DNA from: CAZDVQ01 sp964508975
Lineage (GTDB): Bacteria; Bacteroidota; Bacteroidia; Chitinophagales; Saprospiraceae
Assembly (NCBI GenBank): GCA_964508975.1
Contig: CAZDVQ010000092.1
Span: forward strand, 1 to 10,838
DNA: 10,838 bases
Reading direction: 5' to 3'
In this document: in pieces, positions 5,899 through 10,838 of the stretch
Numbering within the stretch: the stretch's first letter is position 1
Layout of the letters: each line of letters begins with the position of its first letter
Program-made: the position numbers and the translations under genes
Notes under the pieces: generated by a model
Database searches by the model: none
Told to the model about the DNA's origin: nothing
The model's input: the letters and a program-made list of their open reading frames with translations, nothing else

Positions 5899-8184
5899 AT
5901 GACTAAACTACTACACAGCCTTTTTCTAGTACTAGGCCTGGTTTCGATGGCCAGCGCGCAAAGTATCACCACCGTTTCGGTGAGCCCTAGCCCCCTGCTC
6001 AACTGTAACCCTATTTCGGTAAACGTGGTGGCCTTGAAGCCTTGTGGCAACTCGCAGGTAAACCCAATTTCGAGCAACCTTACGGGAAATACCATCACCG
6101 TAAGTATAAATGTGACGCAAGGCGCAGTTTGTACCCCTATTATTACCTACCTCAACCAAACTGCCAATTTAGGTAACGTTGCAGCGGGTACTTACACCTT
6201 GAACGTGGTATATTTTGTCAACGGCAGCCAAACCGATATCGAGACATCTACCCTTAACGTGGGTTCATGTTGTAGTATCAATACTAACTTCTCGCCAGGC
6301 AATACAGATTTATGCCTAGGCGCTAGCTTAAACTTTACCCCAGCGGTAACCAGCATGAGCAGTTATATATGGTCGGTCAACAACGTGGTCATTTCTACCA
6401 GCAACTCAGCATCTTACACTTTCAACAGCCCAGGCACCAACTACGTCAAAATGTGGGCATTTGACGGAACCTGTTCCGATTCAACCACTTACATTTATCA
6501 AGTTTATGGCCCGGCCACCATCACGGCCAGCAATATCACCAACGAAACCTGCCCCGGTAGTGGCAACGGTTCAATAACGGTAAGTGCCAGCGGTAATATC
6601 GGAGGCCCCTTTACTTACCTTTGGTCAAATGGTGCAACCAGTAGTACCACCAACCTTTTGGATGCTGGCACTTACACCGTAACAGCCACCAGCAGCCTAG
6701 GCTGTACAGCCAGCAACAGCTTTAACGTTGGTTCAGGCGCTGATGTGATAGCCTCGTTTACGGCGTCTATTGCAAACCCTGTTTGCCAAAACGATGGCGT
6801 TATTTTTACCAATACCAGTCAAAATGCCACAACCAGTACTTGGTACTTAAACGGTGTATTCCAAAACAGCAACAATTCATACAGCAGTTTCTTCAACCAA
6901 CTGGGCCAAGATACTATCAGATTGATTGCATACCGTGGCTTTTGCCGCGACACCGCCGATTATATCGTCAACGTGGTGGGCTTACCTGATATTTCAAGCG
7001 CCACAATCGTAGAGGAATTCTGCCTCGGCAACAACGACGGCTCGATTGACCTCACAGCCAGTGGCAACAACCTGGCTTACCTCTGGTCGAACGGTGCCAC
7101 TACTGAAGACATTAGCGGTTTAAGTCCTGGCACCTACAGCGTAACCTTGACGGCCAATGGCGCGTGTACGTTTACCGATAGCTTTGATTTATTAGCTGGG
7201 CCATCATACCCCTTGGAAATAGTTGGAACCGATACAATTGGTTGTCCGGGCCAAGAACTCGACTTTACCGTACAAGGTTTCCCGGCAGCTAGTGTCATTA
7301 CATGGACATTTGGCGGGCAAGTGCAAGGCAACGGCACAACCGAGCTTTTAGCGCTTACTACCGCAGGCTGGTTAAGCGTTGAGGCCACCGATGGCGTTTG
7401 CACCAGTGTGGATAGTATTTTCGTAAGTGTTTACGATGCCGTGAGTTTTAATGCTACTATCGTGGATGCCAATTGCAGTGGCGATATGGGTAGCATTACC
7501 TTGACACCTAGCAGCGGTAGCGCCCCATTTGAGTATACCTGGAGCACCAACGAGTTTGGTCCTTATTTCGAGGGCAGCGCAGGTACATACAGCGTAGTAG
7601 CAGAAGATGCCAATGGCTGTACCAGCACCGATACCTTTGATATTGTAACGCTATCGCCAGGTGTACAGTCGTCCTTTACGTATAACCAAGTAGGTGTTGG
7701 CAATAATACCTTTGAAGCACTGTTATTGGCTAATGTTCAGTCACAAGGACAAGGTTTGTCGTATGCTTGGACCCTCATTGTTGGCGCTGACAGCAGCGTG
7801 ATTGCAACTAGCCCTACAGATACTTTGGCGGTACCATTAAGCACTCAATTTTACATCTGCCTAACCGTAACGGATACCTTTGGTTGTTCAGACAGCACAT
7901 GCTTTTATGATTTGATTTTGTTTGACAATCTAACTAATTATACTGCGCAACAACTACAAGCATACCCTAACCCGGTACAAGATCATTGTATCATTGAGTT
8001 GCCAAGCGGTAACTTCGAGGAAGTACAAGTACAGGTAGTCAATGCTTTAGGCCAGGTGCAAAGTAACTTCACGCATCATTATACCGAGCAGTTGATGATT
8101 CCTACAGCCGATTGGGCGGCGGGGCTATACCTCGTTAACCTGCAAATCGGTGATATGCGTTATTACGTTAAAGTACTGAAATAG
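5899..8184 (+). CDS. T9SS-exported SprB-repeat/PKD surface protein
   Basis: 761 aa. The start at 5899 opens a signal peptide (MTKLLHSLFLVLGLVSMASA, cleaved near residue 20-21). The body alternates Ig/PKD-like folds (about 123-204, 284-359, 437-512, 590-674) with three SprB-type repeats (about 204-281, 361-435, 511-588). Each SprB unit shows the family pattern of a single Cys, GSI, a WSN or WST strand, and a GTY(S/T)V turn before a second Cys and a DSF or DTF strand. Residues about 683-761 are a T9SS type-A sorting domain (LQAYPNPV, LGQ, AGLYLVNL, final VKVLK), so the protein should cross the outer membrane by T9SS and be anchored or released. SprB is the gliding adhesin, but this protein is far shorter, so an adhesion role is inferred only. 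It is bracketed by repeat copies C and D. Confidence 0.92.
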   Translation: MTKLLHSLFLVLGLVSMASAQSITTVSVSPSPLLNCNPISVNVVALKPCGNSQVNPISSNLTGNTITVSINVTQGAVCTPIITYLNQTANLGNVAAGTYTLNVVYFVNGSQTDIETSTLNVGSCCSINTNFSPGNTDLCLGASLNFTPAVTSMSSYIWSVNNVVISTSNSASYTFNSPGTNYVKMWAFDGTCSDSTTYIYQVYGPATITASNITNETCPGSGNGSITVSASGNIGGPFTYLWSNGATSSTTNLLDAGTYTVTATSSLGCTASNSFNVGSGADVIASFTASIANPVCQNDGVIFTNTSQNATTSTWYLNGVFQNSNNSYSSFFNQLGQDTIRLIAYRGFCRDTADYIVNVVGLPDISSATIVEEFCLGNNDGSIDLTASGNNLAYLWSNGATTEDISGLSPGTYSVTLTANGACTFTDSFDLLAGPSYPLEIVGTDTIGCPGQELDFTVQGFPAASVITWTFGGQVQGNGTTELLALTTAGWLSVEATDGVCTSVDSIFVSVYDAVSFNATIVDANCSGDMGSITLTPSSGSAPFEYTWSTNEFGPYFEGSAGTYSVVAEDANGCTSTDTFDIVTLSPGVQSSFTYNQVGVGNNTFEALLLANVQSQGQGLSYAWTLIVGADSSVIATSPTDTLAVPLSTQFYICLTVTDTFGCSDSTCFYDLILFDNLTNYTAQQLQAYPNPVQDHCIIELPSGNFEEVQVQVVNALGQVQSNFTHHYTEQLMIPTADWAAGLYLVNLQIGDMRYYVKVLK

Positions 8185-8206
8185 AGCCTACTATACCGGA
8201 ATTAAG

Positions 8207-8256
8207 CTGCCGCTTGGATATCTATCATGGTGTACGGGCGGCAGTTTTTTGTTTTT
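8207..8256 (+). terminator. Intrinsic terminator of the SprB/PKD gene
   Basis: A perfect 7-bp stem CTGCCGC (8207-8213) pairs with GCGGCAG (8238-8244) around a 24-base loop. It is followed at once by TTTTTTGTTTTT (8245-8256). It lies 23 bases after the stop. Its T-run flows into the start of repeat copy D, so the element seems to abut a terminator tail, as copy C does. Confidence 0.65.
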
Positions 8257-8355
8257 GGGCGCGCCGGCTACGCCGTCGGTCCCCTCCGGGCTCCCTGAAC
8301 GGTCGGTGCTACGCACCGCGGCTTGCAGCCGCGCCCTCCGGGCACCTCGCGCAGA
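8252..8355 (+). repeat. GC-rich triloop-hairpin element, copy D
   Basis: Same orientation as copy C. The 34 bases at 8257-8290 and the 50 bases at 8306-8355 match copy C exactly; the 15 bases between them (8291-8305) are unrelated. It is the downstream member of the pair bracketing the SprB/PKD gene. After it comes an AT-rich heptamer-like tract. Confidence 0.85.
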
Positions 8356-8366
8356 ATGCCCCCAAC

Positions 8367-8400
8367 ATTAACCATTAACCATTTATCCTTAACCATTATA
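8367..8400. repeat. Short ATTAACC low-complexity tract
   Basis: Two perfect ATTAACC heptamers (8367-8380) are followed by degenerate copies to about 8400. It lies between repeat copy D and the HU-CCDC81/SPOR gene. Confidence 0.6.
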
Positions 8401-8410
8401 AAAATTCAAC

Positions 8411-8418
8411 TATATTCG
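8411..8418 (+). promoter_or_regulatory. Possible -7 box just upstream of the SPOR gene
   Basis: TATATTCG is one base from TAnnTTTG and ends only four bases before the ATG at 8423, which would give an almost leaderless mRNA. There is no -33 TTG, so the call is tentative. Confidence 0.35.
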
Positions 8419-8422
8419 CGGT

Positions 8423-9478
8423 ATGAATATGATTAATCACATCACAGATTTGCTATACAAACACGATTGTGTTGTATTGCCCGAGTTCGGTGCCTTCGTG
8501 GTGAACACGGAGTCGGCGGTGATTGATCATGTCATGGGGCAAATTCACCCACCAGCCCGCAAAGTGGTGTTTAACGCCTTGATCAAAGCTAACGATGGCC
8601 TGCTCATCGACCATGTTTCGCGCAAGGAACATGTAGCCTACGAATCGGCGGCCAGCATGGTGCAGCACTTCATAGACGAGATTCAATCCCAACTCAAGCA
8701 AAGCCAAGTGTTCAGCTTACCCGGTATCGGTAAGTTTACCATGAACATTGAACGCAAATACGAGTTTAGCGCTGAACCGCATAATTTCGACCTGGGCTGC
8801 TACGGCCTGGCTGCCTTGAATTTCTACCCTATTCTACGTGGGGCATATACTTCACCTAATGCTATACCACAGGTGGATAAACGCAAAAAATTACCCTTTA
8901 GCTTGGCCAGCGCCACGAAGGTAGCCTCGGTTTTGTTGCTCGCTGTAATTATCCCACTGTTGTTGAACGCTATCTTTAAAGGCTTGCCCGAACAGCAAGA
9001 ATCGTCGATGGCACCCAAGTTAAGCCAACAAACAGAAGAGGAAGGCAAATCCAAAGCTGACAAGTCAGATGACGAAACTATCAGCGCCGAGACAAGCGCC
9101 GAAACCCCGATAAACTTGCAAAACGACCGCCCACACGACGGTCAACTTGCCGCCGAACCAGACGATGATGAAGCCGAAATCGTTAAACCTAAAACGGACT
9201 TTAACGATACCGAAAACAAAAAAATGGTGGAAAGCTACATGGCTAGCGAAACCAGCGAACAGGTATACATCATGATTATCGGTAGCTTTGGCGATGCAGC
9301 TAATGCCAAAAAGTTGAGCCAAAAGCTCATCAAAGACGGTTATACGCCATACACCGATGTAAACAAAGGCTTGAACCGTGTTGGTGTACGCATGCTCTGC
9401 CCAGCCAAAGACTTGGAAAAAGCCCTCGAAAAAGTACGCAAATCATATAACCCAAAGGCCTGGGTCCTCAACAAGTAG
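8423..9478 (+). CDS. HU-CCDC81 and SPOR domain membrane protein
   Basis: 351 aa. Residues 1 to about 130 match the paired bacterial HU-CCDC81 domains: the first has HDCVVLPEFGAF (LPEFGAF at 19-25) and the second has LPGIGKF at 99-105, followed by an LNFYP segment. One transmembrane helix follows at about 167-185, then an acidic, low-complexity linker (about 190-275). A C-terminal SPOR domain (about 279-351: VYIMIIGSFGDAANAKKLSQ and later VGVRMLCPAKD) should bind denuded peptidoglycan at division sites. The expected topology is HU part in the cytoplasm, SPOR in the periplasm. The HU part may bind DNA or another protein; this is unproven. A second possible start lies at codon 3 (8429). It stands alone downstream of repeat copy D. 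Confidence 0.93.
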   Translation: MNMINHITDLLYKHDCVVLPEFGAFVVNTESAVIDHVMGQIHPPARKVVFNALIKANDGLLIDHVSRKEHVAYESAASMVQHFIDEIQSQLKQSQVFSLPGIGKFTMNIERKYEFSAEPHNFDLGCYGLAALNFYPILRGAYTSPNAIPQVDKRKKLPFSLASATKVASVLLLAVIIPLLLNAIFKGLPEQQESSMAPKLSQQTEEEGKSKADKSDDETISAETSAETPINLQNDRPHDGQLAAEPDDDEAEIVKPKTDFNDTENKKMVESYMASETSEQVYIMIIGSFGDAANAKKLSQKLIKDGYTPYTDVNKGLNRVGVRMLCPAKDLEKALEKVRKSYNPKAWVLNK

Positions 9479-9557
9479 TGAACCTTTTGACCGGTATTTT
9501 ATTAGAGTATGTCTGGACTTTAGCTTCCGGCGAAAAACAGCTCTTTTCCGATGATTT

Positions 9558-9610
9558 TTGCTTTAAAAAATAGTTACGTAGCCCCACTATGCGCCCATTT
9601 TTTAAAGCAA
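9558..9610. repeat. 14-bp perfect inverted repeat in the gap before the last gene
   Basis: TTGCTTTAAAAAAT (9558-9571) and ATTTTTTAAAGCAA (9597-9610) pair perfectly around a 25-base loop. It lies in the 233-bp gap between the SPOR gene and the membrane-protein gene. It could be a regulator site or a weak hairpin. Confidence 0.6.
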
Positions 9611-9696
9611 CCTCTTCAAAAAATAGCTCGTTTTTCCCTCGAAACCGAAAATCCAAACATACTCTTAGGTTTAGCACAACAGACTTCTCTTGAACT

Positions 9697-9712
9697 TGTA
9701 AACCGGTTTACA
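9697..9712. promoter_or_regulatory. LacI-type operator-like palindrome over the start codon
   Basis: TGTAAACCGGTTTACA is a perfect 16-bp palindrome; its last A is the first base of the ATG at 9712. The pattern TGTAAAC-GTTTACA is typical of operators bound by LacI-family repressors (established knowledge). The position fits a repressor blocking transcription near its start, or an RNA structure over the start codon. No LacI-type gene is in the window. Confidence 0.5.
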
Positions 9713-10149
9713 TGGAACTTCAATACAAACAATTCGACTTTAAACAACCCAAGTACCAAGCCATGTTGGCCCTGGTTCCCATTATATCTACCTTGTTGTT
9801 GACCAAAGCTGTTTTTGCCCTGGGGATTACCAAAACGCAACCGCAGTTTTTTTGGGTAGCCACAGGAGCGTTTTTACTCTTGTACATTGTGGCCAGCGCA
9901 GCCATCTTGCTTAGTATAAAAAGCCAGGATGTCATGATGTATGCGTTCCGCTCCTTCCAGTTTTTCTTAGGTTTACTAATTTTGGGTGGGCTTATTGCCT
10001 ATGCCTTTTCGGGTATTAATGTATTTGAAAGCGAGTTTAGCCCGATATTCATCCTCTTGATTATAACCGACACCGTGCTGCTGGCCATGGGCATGTTCAT
10101 CCGCAGAATTATGGACTGGCTAGAAGAAGAACATCAGAAAGTAGGTTAG
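9712..10149 (+). CDS. Four-helix integral membrane protein of unknown function
   Basis: 145 aa with four hydrophobic helices at about 18-39, 47-69, 79-101 and 110-130. The N-terminal 17 residues are polar. The tail is RRIMDWLEEEHQKVG, charged and probably cytoplasmic by the positive-inside rule. A likely family cannot be named. The sequence lacks obvious catalytic or transport motifs; acidic Glu106 and Glu108 sit in the third loop and Asp120 is inside helix four. It is preceded by a 233-bp gap holding an inverted repeat, and its ATG overlaps a LacI-type palindrome, so it may be regulated. A later in-frame ATG at residue 18 would remove the polar tail and is less likely. Confidence 0.8.
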   Translation: MELQYKQFDFKQPKYQAMLALVPIISTLLLTKAVFALGITKTQPQFFWVATGAFLLLYIVASAAILLSIKSQDVMMYAFRSFQFFLGLLILGGLIAYAFSGINVFESEFSPIFILLIITDTVLLAMGMFIRRIMDWLEEEHQKVG

Positions 10150-10227
10150 AGAAACTCTACTGCTCCACGAAGTTATGCACACATAGCGAATCATTCCATT
10201 TCCCTGCTGTTGTTGGCATTGCACCCG

Positions 10228-10449
10228 TCTGCCCCCCTGTCACTGCGTTGCACTTGTGACATCCCACCACTCGCATGCGCTCGCGTGGGGAACTTGATAT
10301 TTTTACAGGCAGGTTTTACCTACATGTCATTTAAAGTTTAAGGGTTGGTGTTCCTGAATAATTTTCCTGTGGAGCTAAAGAAACAAGCTCCCCACGCGAG
10401 CGCATGCGAGTGGGGGGATGTCTGAACAAAGTGAAGACAGGGGGGCAGA
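10228..10449. repeat. REPIN-like inverted repeat element
   Basis: Arm one (10228-10296) and arm two (10384-10449) are inverted copies with about 87 bases between. Both begin TCTGCCCCCCTGTC when read inward and share a core with CGCATGCGCTCGCGTGGGG. Each arm also has its own small hairpin: TGTCAC/GTGACA in the left arm and TGTCT/AGACA in the right one. The right hairpin's loop (CTTCACTTTGTTCAG side) resembles loops of REP-like palindromes in Bacteroidota as I recall them. The arms differ by three bases in length, all in that hairpin loop. Confidence 0.75.
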
Positions 10450-10490
10450 GACAAACTGTACCCATATCACACAGCTAGGTCGTTTAACCT

Positions 10491-10520
10491 AATAACTAAC
10501 CATTAATAACTAATAACTAA
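10491..10520. repeat. AT-rich TAACTAATAACTAA tract
   Basis: Degenerate repeats of AATAACTA and CATTAATAACTA end exactly where repeat copy E starts. It is one of the low-complexity tracts that sit next to these elements. Confidence 0.6.
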
Positions 10521-10661
10521 GCCCGCGCTAGGTGCTTGGAATGCAGCCGAGCGCAGCGAGGATGGTGCGTAGCACCGAGCCGATAGGCGAGCATGGCAAG
10601 GACCGCCCACAAAAAAAGCATGGCAAAAATTTGCCATGCTTTTTTTGTGGGAGCGCCCAAA
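10521..10661 (-). repeat. GC-rich triloop-hairpin element, copy E (reversed)
   Basis: On the minus strand it starts TTTGGGCGC at 10661 and ends CTAGCGCGGGC at 10521. It includes the GGTGC-TAC-GCACC hairpin found in other copies. A 46-bp palindrome (10606-10651) sits just inside its start, which the other copies lack, so this copy seems to carry an insertion or an added hairpin. Confidence 0.75.
10606..10651. terminator. Near-perfect 46-bp palindrome, likely bidirectional terminator
   Basis: Twenty-two-base arms (10606-10627 and 10630-10651) pair perfectly around two bases. The inner GCATGGCAAA/TTTGCCATGC stem is followed by seven Ts on each strand, so it can end transcription in both directions. 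It is nested in repeat copy E. No gene is certain on its right, so what it insulates is unclear. Confidence 0.6.
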
Positions 10662-10838
10662 TAAATCTAAAAAAACTAGCGTTTTTGTGCCTCACCCCGC
10701 CACATGCTATTACAGGATTGACTGGATCTATTATTTATGTTTATTTACCACCCCATCTGCGCTACATAGCGTAAAACGCCATGTGCGCATCCACCCCTCC
10801 TTTGCAAGGCTACGATTAGGACACATTTTTTTGCTGCT
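10662..10838. other. Unassigned right end
   Basis: No supported gene. All six frames are broken or too short, and the last 177 bases show no clear promoter, repeat or RNA motif. It may be the beginning of an intergenic region or the tail of a gene cut by the edge. Confidence 0.4.

Noticed and set aside
10532..10774. 80-codon plus-strand frame
   Set aside because: It runs through repeat copy E and its palindrome, with no start signal or recognisable product.

Overview
The window looks like Bacteroidota, most likely a gliding or type IX secretion (T9SS) lineage. The evidence is a SprB-repeat/PKD surface protein ending in a T9SS type-A C-terminal sorting domain, an HU-CCDC81 plus SPOR protein of the kind found in this phylum, TAnnTTTG-type -7 promoter boxes instead of clear Shine-Dalgarno sites, and AT-rich low-complexity intergenic tracts. 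No rRNA, tRNA, CRISPR array, transposase or phage gene was seen.

Layout. Positions 1-2722 are a minus-strand block of three genes: the SDR dehydrogenase (2722-1919), a small secreted protein (1871-1323), and the N-terminal 430 residues of a large exported surface protein (from 1291) whose frame runs off the left edge. From 3109 all genes are on the plus strand. They are an unknown cytosolic protein plus a lipoprotein (3109-4267), carboxynorspermidine decarboxylase nspC (4598-5731), a 761-aa T9SS-exported SprB/PKD protein (5899-8184), the HU-CCDC81/SPOR membrane protein (8423-9478) and a four-helix membrane protein (9712-10149). The last 690 bases hold only repeats and unassigned sequence.

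The most striking feature is the intergenic DNA. Five copies of one GC-rich element (about 100-140 bp, starting TTTGGGCGC and ending near GCGCGG, built from a chain of small hairpins often with three-base loops) sit at almost every transcription-unit boundary: 2845-2982, 4292-4406, 5766-5870, 8252-8355 and 10521-10661. Two of them are near-identical direct repeats that bracket the SprB/PKD gene. A second, unrelated element at 10228-10449 consists of two inverted 66-69 bp arms (REPIN-like). Its inner hairpin is kept by a paired base change. A 7-bp tandem array, a LacI-type 16-bp palindrome on the start of the last gene, and a 46-bp palindrome that can act as a two-way terminator complete the picture.

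How the genes work together: no single pathway is evident. The window combines polyamine synthesis (nspC), cell-surface adhesion and T9SS export (1291 and 5899 genes), and cell-envelope or division-site functions (8423 gene). The SDR and the two-gene unknown unit cannot be tied to a pathway from sequence alone.
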